From Whalleya microplaca (Eukaryota > Ascomycota > Sordariomycetes > Xylariales > Xylariaceae), in NCBI GenBank assembly GCA_022497155.1, contig MU385717.1, positions 744,001 to 808,000 of the forward strand: a stretch of 64,000 nucleotides of DNA, in the 5' to 3' direction. The position numbers were made by a program, and so were the translations under genes. Below are positions 36,036 through 49,800 of the stretch, one piece after another. The notes under the pieces were generated by a model, which searched no databases, was not told the DNA's origin, and saw nothing but the letters and a program-made list of their open reading frames with translations. Each line of letters opens with the position of its first letter. Position 1 is the first letter of the stretch.

Positions 36036-39000
36036 GTTTAGGGGTATCGTAGGGAGGTAGTAGAGGAAAATGCAATGAAGCGCTGGAGTTCTACGTCAGT
36101 GACATCCACGGAGGTAAAGCATAAAAAGGCGATTCTACTCACTAGCCGTCGAATGATCTCCGTGGACTCAGCAAAGAGCAGGAGGAAAGATGATCACGCT
36201 GCAAGGCGGTAAATCTTGCTTGACGAACAGCTCTAGAAATTACTTCTACGAATAGCGCCTCCGCACTCTAGATGTGATGGGAAAAGCAAACAGAAAGAAC
36301 TGCGTCCACGAGTGCAAATAAAGACAAATAATTGTCTCGCGGGTGAATGAATGGGCGGGACTATTTGCCTTTCAGGGGGAAAAAAGAAGATGGAAATAGG
36401 TTTAGAAGGGGGTTCAAGCAGTTGAAGCTCGAGGAGATGTAATTTACAAGCCTCACGATATGGACGACAGCGACTATTGTGGGTGGGGACCGCTGGACTG
36501 GAGAGCTTCAATTGGTGCAGGCAATTGATAGTAGCGCCCCTTGTCGTATTCCTCTCAACGTAACTTTCTACAGGACAGGCACTTAGAAATCAACTCTTTT
36601 TTTTCTTCTTCCCTCTTGTTTTTTTTTCGCAGGGAATGTTTCTCGCCAAAAAATTTAAGTTTCTTGTTGGGGATCCATATGGATCAGGTTAGCACGTTAG
36701 GTGCCACACCCGGCTTAAACTGCCTGCAGCTACGGGTCGTGATCCTTGACAGGGGGATATCTCGGCAGGTACCAGTACCTATACGCCCTACAGCTTCAAA
36801 TCTTCCATCAGTCCGTCCAGCCTCGTGCTCTAGACTGACAATGATAAGTTCTCGACCTCGACCTCGACCTCGACCTTGGGCACACGCAGATGTCTAGTTC
36901 TCACCTGTATGTACGGATTGTATGGGGTAAAGGATCCAATCATATGATTGCGGCTATTCAGTCAGTTCTTGACTTATGGGTGAATCAAGACCTTCATCGA
37001 GACCTTCTTATTTGGGAAACCATATCACGTATCGTTACCGACTTTTGCTTCCAAGTAAAAGTTTTGACATGACTGACAACATGTCCGAATAAAAATATCA
37101 CGGCCGTAGTCGGTGATGGGTTGACTGACCACGGTTGACATGAATGTTGAATCTAGAGAGGTTGAGGAATGGCGTTCAGAGAATTTGATAGTGTTGCACG
37201 TTCCTTCAGCCCGAAGCCATCTTTCTCATCAATATCATCTCGGAACAGACAGCGGCGTTGCCCAGATTCTATGCTTTCCCAGCGAGACGTCAATAGAAGT
37301 GCCTTACATCTCTCATTGAACACACACCGTTTTATCTCAGGTGTGGATGAGTATGTATAATAGTCTAGACTCATAACTGACAGGAAGGCCTGGCGTGCAG
37401 TAGTTCAGCATGCGGTCAGTGAGAGATGATGCAATGACGACAGGGTCCTCGGACCATGAAAATGCTAAGAGTATTCGCAACCAATGATGTCCCACATACT
37501 GTAAGCAGATATGATATAATAAGAATTGTGGTCTAAGCTTTATCAACTACATATACTACAAAAAATCGGAGGTCGACGACGTTCGAGATAAGAATGCTTC
37601 GCTCAGCCCGCGATATCGTGATATATGATGTGAAAGATGCCTCCGAGACAATCGACAATAAGTACCTGTACTTTCACTCAAATCAAAAACCCCTGTGCTG
37701 TCCTATAGTACCCGCTGGAGTGGCACTAAGTACGCCGGGGAATAAAGGGTTAGGTATGTACACGCAGACACATCCTTCCACCTGTCACCCGGACAGCCAA
37801 GGCATGAATGGGAATTATTACATACATAGTAGCCCATACATACGCACCGAAGAGCTTCACGATTTGAACTAAACAATACATATTAACTTCGCAGAAGACT
37901 CTTACGCATATACGAGGAAAAACGTATGGATAGACCCGTCAGAGGGCAGTTGAGTTTATTAATCACGAAAAGTTAATCGTACACGCAAAGGGAACCTTGA
38001 TGAATGATTGATGATTGTTGCTTTAGATGAAGAAATTTCGAATTTTAGATTACTGTCAGAAGAGTGAAAACACAGCAGCCCACAGACTCTGCTGATTAGC
38101 TGATTAGCAGGTCTGTGGGGTAGGGGTCTCGTGGTAGGCTAGGCCTTGATCGGGTTAGACTGGGGAAAGATGGTTGGGAAAGGGTGGGGTCACAAAATGC
38201 AATTAGTCGAATCAAATTAGATTGCATGAACAATTATTGTAGGAGGAGGAGGAGCTTCTCAGCTTCAAGTACCTGGGCAGCAACGAAGACACAGCAGGCA
38301 CACGACAGGCTCTTGTGCTACACGACAACGCAGTAGCGGGCAGGCAGGCACTGGCAGGCAGGTCAGGTAGCACGGCAAATGCACGGATTGGATGGTAACC
38401 TGCAGGACGGCAGGGATAGGGCAGGGATGCGGGACTAGCTAGTGGGGTAGTATCAACACCTAAGGTACCTTTCTAGGCGTGCTATAAGGGCGTAAAAAGA
38501 GGAAGAAAAAAGTCTAGCCTTTAGCCCGGCATGTCGGGGATCAGTACATAGGAAAACTACATACGACTCTCCACGCAGCCACGGGCCCGCCAAAAAATTC
38601 TAGGTAATGCAGTTCAACATTTGGGAAAGCTCCGTTTGATTCCGCACCTTAGACAACTTGCTAGCCATCGTGCATCTCACCCATAGGACAAGGCAGGAAG
38701 ACTTCTGAATTGCTGCCGTCAAGTCAAGTCTAGCCTGGTATTCCGTATCGTTTACTTTTTTATACTTTTTTCCCTTTTGCCCTTCATCTATCTAGTAATA
38801 TCCCGTCCTCCAAGATTGATCGCCAGCGAGGAGAGACGGCCGTCACGTATGATACCTCATCTTGGTACAGGAGAGCATCCACATTAGCAATTGATCAACA
38901 ACCAGTCGATCATCTCTCCCATACTATCCTTCTTTCTGAATCCCCGGCCCTCGCGCTGCTAGTACATAGTCGACTTGGCCTACGCTTTTGACGTTGCCTT

Positions 39001-39251
39001 TGCCTGTACCTTCTCTCATATTGCACTGAGAGGATTAGCGGTGACACAGAACGAAAAAAAGGAGGACGTTCCCCCTATTAAGAAATTCGACAGCTTCCTT
39101 GTAGCCTCGCCCGTCCCACGCCTCCCGCTAGTCGAATTTTCTTCCCGAACAAAGATACCCATTGGAGCCGTCGACACTCCATCACTCGTACGCGTTGAAA
39201 TAGTCCACTGTCCCTCGCTCTCCGTACGATTGCTCCGACGTTACCGACAAG
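36036..39251. promoter_or_regulatory. Shared intergenic region of the divergent FAS1/FAS2 pair
   Basis: This 3.2 kb region contains both 5' leaders and promoters and no gene I can support. The FAS1 side includes the leader intron at 36083-36142. One CCTCGG hexamer, the core bound by the fatty-acid regulators FarA/FarB in Aspergillus, is at 37447-37452; a single hexamer is weak evidence. Other visible structure: four CTCGAC repeats near 36850-36872, a strong hairpin at 38079-38119, a CAGG-rich stretch near 38333-38365, and pyrimidine-rich leader sequence before the FAS2 start. Confidence 0.6.
38079..38119. repeat. Inverted repeat with hairpin potential upstream of FAS2
   Basis: CCCACAGAC (38079-38087) and CTGCT (38089-38093) pair with AGCAG (38106-38110) and GTCTGTGGG (38111-38119). 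This gives a 14-bp stem with one bulged T and a 12-nt loop that itself holds two GATTAG-like halves. It lies about 1.1 kb before the FAS2 start. Confidence 0.8.
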
Positions 39252-42200
39252 ATGCGTCCCGAAGTCGAGCAGGAACTTGCCCACACCTTGCTCGTGGAGC
39301 TCCTCGCATATCAATTTGCCTCGCCCGTGAGGTGGATCGAAACACAGGATGTCTTCCTTGCTGAGAAGACGGCCGAGCGCATTGTCGAGGTTGGTCCGGC
39401 AGACACCTTGGGTGTGATGGCCAAGAGGACGCTTGCCTCCAAATACGAAGCCTTCGATGCTGCGAAATCCGTCCAGAGACAAATTTTATGTTACAACAAA
39501 GATGCAAAGGAGATTTACTATGATGTAGATCCTATCGAGGAGGAACCAGAACCCGCCGCCGGTGCGGCAGAGAGCTCGTCGAGTTCGGCACCCGCACCCG
39601 CAGCAGCTTCGGCGGCCGTGGCCGCAGCTCCTCCTCCGCCCAGCGCAGGCCCTGCTGAAGCCGTACCTGACACGCCAGTAACCGCTCTCGAGATTGTTCG
39701 GGCGTTGATTGCTCAAAAGTTAAAAAAGCCCTTCCTGGAAGTTCCTCTTGGCAAGGCCATCAAGGATTTGGTTGGAGGTTAGTATATCTTTTCATGAACG
39801 CTCTTTTCTGTTTATTCTGACATCTCGATAGGCAAATCAACACTTCAGAACGAGATCCTTGGTGATTTAGGGAAGGAATTTGGATCAACACCCGAAAAAC
39901 CTGAAGATACACCTATAGATGAGCTTAGCGGATTGATGCAGGCGACGTTCAATGGCCAACTTGGAAAGCAGTCTCAATCTTTGATTGCCCGCCTGATCTC
40001 CTCGAAGATGCCTGGTGGCTTCAACATGACATCTGCAAGGAAGTACTTAGAGTCGAGATGGGGCCTTGGTCCTGGCAGGCAGGACGGTGTCCTTACTCTA
40101 GCGATGACCATGGAACCGCCAGCTCGTCTTGGATCAGAGAACGACGCCAAAGCTTACTTGGATGATGTATCACAGAAATATGCCGCGAATTCTGGTATTA
40201 GCTTGTCCACAGCCGCTGCTGCAGGTCCTGCTGCAGGCGGTGGTGGTGGCATGATGATGGACCCTGCTGCTATTGACGCCCTCACAAAAGACCAGCGCGC
40301 ATTATTCAAGCAGCAGTTGGAGCTGCTGGCAAGATACCTGAAAATGGATCTCCGAGCCGGCGCCAAGGCTGCCCAGAACACACAGGAGTCATCACAGATT
40401 CTGCAGGCGCAAATCGATCTCTGGACTGCGGAGCATGGCGACTTCTATGCATCTGGTATTGAACCTGTTTTCAGCCCCCTAAAGGCACGCACATACGATT
40501 CTTCCTGGAATTGGGCACGTCAAGACGCTCTCAGCATGTACTACGACGTAATCTTTGGACGGCTGCAAGTTGTCGATAGAGAAATTGTCAGCCAGTGCAT
40601 CCGTATCATGACGAAATCGAACCCTTTGCTTCTCGAGTTCATGCAGTACCATATCGACAACTGTCCGACGGACCGTGGAGAGACCTACAAACTCGCCAAG
40701 GAGTTGGGTCAACAACTGATCGAGAACTGCAAAGAGGTTTTGGATGTGTCGCCGGTTTATAAGGATGTCGCTATCCCGACTGGCCCGCAAACTTCTATCG
40801 ACGCCCGGGGCAATCTCAAGTACGAGGAAGTTCCTCGACAGAGCTGCCGTAAACTCGAACATTACGTCCAGCAAATGGCAGAGGGTGGCAAGATCTCCGA
40901 GTACGGTAATCGGACAAAGGTCCAGAATGATCTTGGCCGCCTCGTTAAGCTTATTAAGGAGCAGCATAAGATGTCCAAAACCGCGAAACTCGAATTCAAG
41001 AACTTGTATGGCAATGTCCTGCGTTCGCTCGCGATGAATGAGAGCCAAATCTTACCAAAGGAAAATGGGAAGGCAAACGGTCTTCTTAAGAAACCTACGT
41101 TGAAGGCCAATGGCCAAAACGGCAAGGGCAAGATGGAGACTATTCCTTTCTTACATTTAAAGCGTTCTAGCTTGCATGGCTGGGAGTACAGCAAGAGACT
41201 AACTGGAGTGTACCTCGACTGCCTCGAAGAGGCTGCCAAGTCTGGCGTGTCTTACCAGGACAAATATGTGCTGATGACTGGCGCCGGTGCCGGTTCCATT
41301 GGTGCTGAGGTTCTCCAGGGGCTAATTAGTGGAGGTGCCAGGGTGGTTGTGACAACCAGTCGATTCTCCCGGCAGGTCACTGAGTACTACCAGGCAATGT
41401 ATGCCAGGTACGGCGCCCGTGGTTCTCAGTTGGTTGTCGTTCCGTTCAACCAAGGTAGCAAGCAAGACGTCGAGGCGCTTGTTGACTACATCTATGACCC
41501 CAAGAACGGACTCGGATGGGACCTTGATTACATCATTCCATTCGCTGCCATTTCTGAGACTGGCCGTCAAATCGACGGTATTGATTCAAAGTCTGAGCTG
41601 GCCCATCGCATTATGCTGACCAACCTCATCCGCCTTTTGGGATGTGTCAAGACACAGAAGATTGAGCGTGGTTTCGAGACCCGTCCTGCCCAAGTTGTCC
41701 TACCTCTATCACCTAACCATGGTACATTTGGCAGCGACGGTCTGTATTCTGAATCTAAGCTTGGACTCGAGACTCTCTTCAACCGCTGGCATTCTGAGGA
41801 CTGGGCTAATTATCTCACTATCTGTGGAGCCGTGATTGGCTGGACCCGTGGTACGGGTCTAATGTCCGGTAACAACATCGTTGCCGAAGGTATCGAGCAA
41901 TTTGGCGTCCGCACTTTCTCCCAGCAGGAAATGGCATTCAATCTTCTAGGACTCATGTCCCCCGACATTGTCGACCTGTGCCAGAACGAGCCCATATTTG
42001 CCGACCTAAACGGCGGTCTTCAGTTTATTCCTGATCTCAACGACACCCTAACTCGGTTGCGTAGGGACATCATGGAGACTAGCGAAGTCCGCCGTGCTGT
42101 AACGCAAGAGACGGCAATCGAGAACAAGATCGTCAACGGCGCGGACTCAGAGGCTCTTTACAAGAAGAAGACCATCGAGCCACGAGCTAACATCAAGTTC

Positions 42201-44954
42201 GATTTCCCGCCTCTGCCAGACTGGGAGAAAGACGTGGAACCTCTGAATGATAACCTCAAGGGCATGGTAGACCTCGAAAGGATCGTGGTCGTCACTGGCT
42301 TTGCTGAAATTGGCCCCTGGGGTAACTCAAGGACCCGTTGGGAGATGGAAGCATATGGCGAGTTCTCTCTTGAAGGTTGCATCGAGATGGCATGGATCAT
42401 GGGTCTCATCAGGAACCACAATGGACCCATCAAGGGACAACCCTACTCAGGATGGGTTGATGCCAAGTCAGGCGAGCCCGTCGAAGACAAGGATATCAAA
42501 CAAAAATACGAGAAGCACATTCTTGAGCACTCGGGTATCCGTCTGATTGAGCCGGAACTTTTTGATGGATACGACCCCAACAAGAAGATGATGCTGCATG
42601 AGGTTCAGCTCGAGGAGGACTTGGAGCCTTTCGAGGGATCCAAGGAGACTGCCGAAGAATTCAAGAGGCAGCACGGCGATAAATGTGAGATCTTCGAGAT
42701 TCCTGAGTCCGGCGAATACATTATTCGTATGAGGAAGGGCGCCACGCTCTGGATCCCCAAGGCCCTCCGATTCGACCGCCTTGTGGCTGGCCAGATCCCG
42801 ACAGGATGGGACGCCAAGAAGTACGGTGTCCCCGAGGATATCATCTCCCAAGTCGATCGCGTCACTTTGTACGTGCTAGTCTCCGTTGCGGAAGCTCTCC
42901 TGTCCTCTGGTATCATCGACCCGTACGAGTTCTACAAGTATGTCCATGTCTCTGAAGTGGGTAACATGGTCGGTTCTGGTCAAGGTGGTATGAGTGCTCT
43001 TACTGGGATGTACACCAAGCGGAAGATGGACCACGACATTCAAAAGGACATCTTGCAGGAGTCTTTCATCAACACGATGGCCGCCTGGGTCAACATGCTT
43101 CTGCTGTCTTCTTCTGGGCCTATCAAGACCCCCGTCGGTGCCTGCGCCACGGCTGTGGAGTCTGTGGATAGTGGATACGAGGCTATCATGGAGGGCAAGG
43201 CTCGTATCTGCCTTGTCGGTGGTTTCGACGATTTCGGCGAGGAGGGTTCGTTCGAGTTCGCCAACATGAAGGCGACAAGCAACTCGGTCGATGAAATTGC
43301 TCACGGTCGTACCCCGCAAGAGATGTCACGCCCAACCACGACCACACGGAGCGGCTTCATGGAGTCTCAAGGATGCGGTATCGAAATTCTCATGACGGCT
43401 AAGCTCGCGCTTGATATGGGTGTTCCGATCTACGGTGTTGTTGCACACACAACTACCGCCAGTGACAAGATAGGACGTTCCGTACCGGCACCTGGCCAAG
43501 GTCTATTGACCACCGCTCGGGAAGCCCCAAGCAAGTTCCCCTCGCCTCTGCTAGACATGAAGTATCGCCGCAGGCAGATCGAGCTCCGCAAGAGACAAGT
43601 CCGCAATTGGAAGGAGTCAGAGCTCGAGTACCTGTACGAAGAGGCCGCCGCAATGCAAGCCCAGGGCCACAAGTTCGACGAGAAGGAATACACAGAAGAG
43701 CGTGCTGTCCACATCGAGAAGGAGGCTCTGCGACAGGAGAAGGAGGCTCTGCGAAGCCTTGGCAACAACTTCTGGAAACAAGATAACACTATCGCGCCCC
43801 TACGTGGTGCCCTTGCTACTTGGGGTCTCACGATTGATGACCTTAACGTTGCATCCTTCCACGGTACCTCAACCAAGGCTAACGACAAGAACGAGTCATC
43901 TGTCATCTGCCAGCAGTTGCGCCACCTTGGTCGTAAGAAGGGTAACGCTCTTATGGGTGTCTTCCAGAAATATCTTACTGGCCACCCCAAGGGTGCTGCC
44001 GGAGCTTGGATGTTTAATGGTTGCTTGCAGGTGCTGAACAGTGGCCTGGTACCCGGTAACCGTAACGCCGACAATGTTGACAAGGACATGGAGGCTTTCG
44101 ATTTGATTGTATACCCCAGCCGCAGCATCCAGACCGATGGCGTGAAAGCCTTCTCACTCACCTCCTTTGGCTTCGGTCAAAAGGGCGCCCAGGTTATTGG
44201 TGTTCACCCCAAGTACCTGTTCGCGACCCTCGACCAGGAGACATATGCCCAGTACTGTGCCAAGGTGACAGCTCGTCAAAAGAAGGCCTACCGATACCTG
44301 CACAATGGTATGATCAACAACGCCATCTTCCAAGCCAAGGCCCATGCGCCGTACACCGATGAGCAACTTACGTCGGTTCTCTTGAACCCCGATGCAAGAG
44401 TCTCAGAGGATAAGAAGTCTGCCGAGCTGATATATGCAGCCAACTTCGCAAAGCAAGCTGCGGTGCCCCATGCTACCAAGGCGAAGACTACCAAGGAAGT
44501 CGTCGAGAACTTAGCTCGAAGCCTCCAGACGGGCAAGAACAACAAGGTCGGTGTTGATGTAGAGGATATCGAGGCCATCAACGTCGATAACCCTACCTTT
44601 ATCGAACGCAACTTCACCGACAAGGAAATTGCGTATTGTCAAAAGACGCCCAGCCCGCAGAGCTCCTTTGCCGGACGCTGGAGTGCGAAGGAGGCCGTAT
44701 TCAAGAGCCTGGGAGTCAAGAGCAAGGGTGCTGGTGCCGCCTTGAAGGAGATCGAGATTCTCTCCAACGACGAAGGTGCTCCGATCGTCTCTGTAAGTTC
44801 CCTTTCAACATATTCCGAAACACGTACGCTAACCTAGCAATAGCTTCATGGAGATGCCGAAGAGGCCGCCAGAAACGCAGGTGTTAAGGAGATCAGCGTT
44901 TCCATCTCACACTCCGAGACACAGTCGATCGCCATCGCGGTCGCAACCTTGTAA
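39252..44954 (+). CDS. fas2: Fatty acid synthase subunit alpha
   Basis: Alpha chain of type I fatty acid synthase. Exons 39252-39777, 39832-44792 and 44844-44954 join in phase to 1865 residues. Domains in order: N-terminal part of the palmitoyl transferase; an Ala/Pro-rich linker; acyl carrier protein with the phosphopantetheine serine at residue 178 ([10 protein letters not shown], just after the first intron, which splits codon 176); a second flexible linker ([16 protein letters not shown]); ketoreductase with a Rossmann motif [12 protein letters not shown] near residue 656; ketosynthase with Cys1280 in [10 protein letters not shown] and [11 protein letters not shown]-terminal phosphopantetheine transferase ([25 protein letters not shown]), which activates the ACP. 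Size and order match the housekeeping enzyme; I see no breaks. Start ATG 39252 begins [18 protein letters not shown], as expected. Expected to be co-regulated with fas1 through the shared region. Confidence 0.97.
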
Positions 44955-46160
44955 TGTGTGGCAGGTCATTATTATGTCTTGTCATCTTCTGTATATGATC
45001 GGGGCTGGCACGGTGTTTTTTATTTGCTTTACGGAATTATGCATTTCCCTTCATGATGTATATGCGCTGTATTGACTAGATAATGTGAGGGACGCCCGGG
45101 GCATGTATTAGACACGTTTACTCGGTTGTGCATACAAGAGGAGAATGGATGGAGAGACGAGATAATTGAGTTGTGATTGCGATGTTCCTGTTGCTCGTCT
45201 GGTACATAGGCGAGCCATCAGAAAAAGATTTCCAAAATAGAGATTTCAAGATTTTCTAAATCATACTTCAGTGACCTAGGATTTTGTCGCGCGACATCTT
45301 ATAACAGGCAACATTCACAAGATTCCTCGGCTCATCATTGTCACATAATGACTGCTAGTGCGCGTTGGGTAATCGGGGTAACATCCATGATTGGCTGTGG
45401 GCGGTGACCCGTCGGCTACCGTTAACCGAGCCTTCGACCAATGAGCTGCCGGTTGGTGTCTTGTGTTACGGTTCATGCGCAGCTTATTCCAACATCACCT
45501 CCAAACTTCCGTGATATGTACGTACGCTCTTTAGCAACTTGCTCTATGACTGACGGGCTTGTTGGCGAGATGTGTTCGTTGGCGATGTTGGCGATGATTG
45601 GCGTTTTATGACTCCTGGCGTCTTCTGACTCCGGCTGGGTCATTTGATAGGGATAAGAAGACACTGGGTAGGTAACGAGTACTCATTTTCATCTGTTATG
45701 AGAATAGTGAATCATAGAATGATCATCCTCTGTTTGTGATATTTGATAACCCTCGACCTATATCTTCCTTTAGGTATGAATAATGGGAGGCTCTGTTAGT
45801 GACATGGGCAAGCTCTTTGTTAGGAATGTTGGTAGTATCGCCTGTTGGACTTCGACTTTCGCTTGAACAAAGATGCCAGGGTTGCGTGAAATGTTGGTGA
45901 ATATCATCCGGATTTCTACAGAGATGTTATGTTACTGAATCATGCCCCGCGGTCTTTCATATGGGTCAATAATATGACTGTATCTCTTAGAGTTCCTCGC
46001 CACTGATGGAGTGCTTAGAGATTTCTATGCGAAATGCTCTCTATATATATAACTCGATACTTCAGCAACTTGGGCACCGAAGATCCATTTACTTACAGAT
46101 TAATCACCGACTATCTTACTACCAATCACCTTGTCCCCAAAGAATTTAGCAATAATCGCA
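44955..46160. other. Intergenic region between FAS2 and the CVNH gene
   Basis: The left end is the FAS2 3' region. The remainder holds only short open stretches without recognisable domains. A TATATATA run at 46041-46050 lies about 115 bp before the CVNH start codon and may be its TATA element. Confidence 0.45.
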
Positions 46161-46842
46161 ATGAAAGTCCTTCGTTTGCTTATGCTAGGCGCCTTCGTCG
46201 CGAGTACCAACGCAGACGGCGGCTACAACAGCAACTGCAAGAACATTGCCGTCACTGTGAGAAATGGACACTTGGCCCTGAGAGCAGACTGCAAAACCAA
46301 CTCCGGCAGTACACAGTGCAGTCTACTGGACTTGAACGACTGCTACGGAACCGACAATGGATATGTCAAACCAAAGGACGGGTAAGGAGGCTCATTTCCC
46401 TGTTCCGGTCTGGTGCAGGATGGAGAGAGAATCAGAGATTCCGATAGTCGCTAACACTTATTGAAAGGGGCCACTTCAACGACCTATGCCTCCCTGAGAA
46501 AAGCCGCCTTGATGGCTCGAAGCTCTGGAACTACTGCAGAAAGAAGAAGCCAGGGCAGAACCCCGGGACGAGGCGCACTTGGATTGACACGAGTGAGTTG
46601 TTGCCCTTGTTTTTCCCAGTTGAATCGCGTTCCGAGGCTCGACGGAGCTGATGAAATCGGTGATGATAGATGAGCTGATCACTAGCGATAACGGAACCCT
46701 GAAATGCTTCGAGCACCGGGCTACTACGCCCACGGACTGTGCGAAGATCAGCCAGGCTTCGCGTGCAGGAGTATCTTGGATTTTGGGGGGGATGGTGGTG
46801 TATTGGATCTTCGGCGGGATATGCCTGCTATGGACACGATGA
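46161..46842 (+). CDS. Cyanovirin-N-homology (CVNH) lectin-like protein with C-terminal membrane segment
   Basis: Secreted or surface carbohydrate-binding protein of the CVNH family, inferred from sequence pattern. Exons 46161-46381, 46468-46592 and 46670-46842 give 172 residues. Residues 1-19 are a signal peptide (MKVLRLLMLGAFVASTNA). Two CVNH-like repeats follow. The first contains YNSNCKNIAVTVRNGHL, a cysteine in RADCKT and LDLNDCYGTDNGYV. The second contains HFNDLCLPEKS, WNYCRKKK and IDTNELITSDNGTLKCF. The tail ends with about 20 hydrophobic residues (VSWILGGMVVYWIFGGICLL) and then WTR, which looks like a transmembrane anchor. Typical CVNH proteins are soluble, so this tail is odd; an unrecognised last intron could explain it. 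The final two introns have CTAAC and GTGATGATAG-type ends. It stands alone in a gene-poor region. Confidence 0.75.
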
Positions 46843-49800
46843 TTGCGTAGGAAAATATCGCACCGGAGGAAGAGATGGAGCGTGAGCGCGGCATCTAGTT
46901 GCCAAGCAGGTATACTTGAGAGGTAAGGAGTCACAGGTTTCGAAGCTTATGTGCGCCCTAGTGGTATTAGCTACATATAAGTGCGAAGCAAATATCAGGA
47001 TATATATGTAGCTATGCCCGTGGTTTCAATGGAATACTCAGCCCACTCTAGGCGGCGACGAACTACCGGGCAGTTGCATAATACGAGTATCTGCCGAATC
47101 TATTGCTTTACGGTCTATGATGCGGTCTATGATGTGTTGTAATTATGTGTGTATTTAATCTACACTGTTCATAAGTGAGTGCCTAACACCTCAGATAAGC
47201 TACAAGAGTGGAAGTATTAGCTCCGTTAGGCATCGAAAGCCATCTTCGGTAGCTATAGTTATCTCTAGGAAACCAATATTACTTAGAATGTTACTATTCC
47301 TTTTGTCCCTCGCCTAAACTCAATATGACTAACCTGGAAACGTTGGATATAGGCGAACTGGAGAAGTCTAAACTATAGTTGTCAACATGGCTAAAGTATA
47401 GTATTATCTATAAGTGGAACCAACCAATGCCTTGGTCTAGCTTATATAATTGCGATGATTGGGAGACAGATGCCTCGTCTAGCGAACTGAGTCTCTGCCT
47501 CGGTTCGAGAACGTGCACAACGGGCAATTTTGCATCCGTTACCATCCACATGATAAACTTGACAAGACCGCCAACTATGAAGTTCACAAGTCTTAAGGAC
47601 CCGAACATGTCTTACGAAAGGATTATATTACATATGGTTCAAGAGTCACTATCGTGCCGGAGTTGAGCAGATGAATAGAGACCAGAGAGAAAAGAAACGA
47701 AGAAATTACTACTTTCGAAACTTCGACTGCCGTTGTATTTTATATATCGGACTTACTGTCATGGGTTATGGTGGATTTCATAAGTATATAGGGGGAGGAG
47801 GGCCAGGTGGTGGTCGTGAAACTATCCACAAAAGCCGAAGCGCTTGTAACCAGCTATCAATTACAACTATGATAAATTGTTTAGATCAGAAGAAACGCAA
47901 CTGTGTCTCGTAATCGTCTGCCTGGCTGCTTGAAAGTTGCATATGTGAAAATCGAAAACCAAAAGCAGCCATTCATAGTCCCTATAAGCCCATTTCGACA
48001 AACCCAATCACTCCACTGCGCCATCACGATTCAAGCGATTTCATATTGCCCTCCTAGCTTCCGGCTACATGGTGGCAAATATCAGGGCATGAGTCGTTAC
48101 GAGAGTTGAAATGGAGAAAAGTGTATATTTGACATGGTGCGAGGTCTATTATATCGATTTTATCTTGTTTGGGCCCCAAAAAGGTTCGAGAGGTTGCTGA
48201 ATTGAATGCTGACAATTGTGTGATTATTACCCCTGAGCGGCGAGGGGCGCAGCTAAGAGGACAATCGCACAGGCTGCGCCAGCCGATATTGTCCCGACTG
48301 TGAATCATAGCAGATCAAAGCATGAATATCCAAAGATTGCCTTTCAGCTCACCTGCGCAAGAGGTTGATGAACTCTTCATTCCTCTATCCCTGTTTGAAT
48401 CAAATCCGCTGGCCGTATATGTGAGGTTGCTACTACGAGAAGGGAGGATTTCAAAACAGCCCACTAGCTACTTGTTTACCAGTGACAAAGCTTTAAGTGC
48501 CTGCGTAACGAGCTTTGTGAGACGTGATATTGGTAAAAGCTGAAGAGGATTAAATTAAGCTGTAGAAGTTTACCCTCAGCCCGTGCGATTTCTGGGGCTT
48601 CCAACCATGTAGTGGTAATCATAACGAGTAACTCAGGATTCAATGTTCTCTGTACTACATAGCCACGCAAATTCGATCGCAGCCAGGTGCCTAGACTCAA
48701 CAAAACCGCAAATATGAACTGTGCAGATATCGATTATCGGACGCTCTGCAATCTTCCCGGTCCAGCACATACACACGTCATCTAGGCCAGCGGCCAGAAC
48801 CCTCTTAGTTGGCACATTTCCGACACCTCTGACTCCTGCTGGTGTTACAGGACCTCTGTATTACCACGCAAACTACTCTGAATCTCATTCGTGTTCCTTC
48901 TGTTATGAACCCCTTTCCATCCCATCTTCACTTCCCCTCCCCGACTCTCCGGCGTCCATTGTCGACTTGCCGACCATACCCTCTCACGGAGCTCGTAACT
49001 TTTGACACAGGGGTTTCCGAAACCATTGCTTAATCTTACGCAAGCAAATACCACGTCCTTGACCGGCACTGCCTCGACCTCTCCAGACGAAACCATGCGT
49101 AGTTCGGCGGACGCCCCATGTACCTATGAGATGCGATGAAGAGAGGGCTCAATCAGGAGCATCTAACTAATGGAGCCTAATAGAAAAATGATGAAATATC
49201 AGTGATAGTGACTGTCGCTAGGGGCGCAGCGCAGTAACGTGGGTAGTATCTCCAGCATAGAAGTACCATAGTATCAGCCAGAATTACGTCGCTGGCGCAG
49301 TCGCTTAGTTGCATAGTGAAGAGATGCTTCCGTTAAATCTTGACGCCCATGGGTAATCTAAAAGCTAGACCAGTTCTCTAAGGCTTCGCGAGTTAACAGA
49401 GGGCAAGTTGTCAGCCATGGATATCAAAAAGGGGTTATACGGTTGAAACCCTTGCAACCTTGGATTTAGAAGGAACGTGATTAGACAGGTCCCGTAAAGA
49501 TTATGAGGAGTTTCCAATATCCGTTTAAACATATGGAGGGTGCCTAATGCTGCTTACGCCATTCGTATATATGCCATAGCGATTTTTTGGCATGGAGAAC
49601 TCTCGATACATCTCGTTAATTACTCAATAAACAACTCGCAAATAAACCCCGTCCAGTACATCTTTAATAAACTCGCACAATTCTACAGGTTACGCTCCTT
49701 ATGTACTTCTTGGGCAATGACGGTTTATCGATTGTGCATAAAAGGTCCCAAGTATCAAGGTACTTGGCTATGAAATGGGCAATTCTCTACATAGAACGCT

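Noticed and set aside
37447..37452. CCTCGG as a FarA/FarB site controlling the FAS pair
   Set aside because: A single six-base match in 3.2 kb is about what chance gives; kept only as a remark in the intergenic entry.
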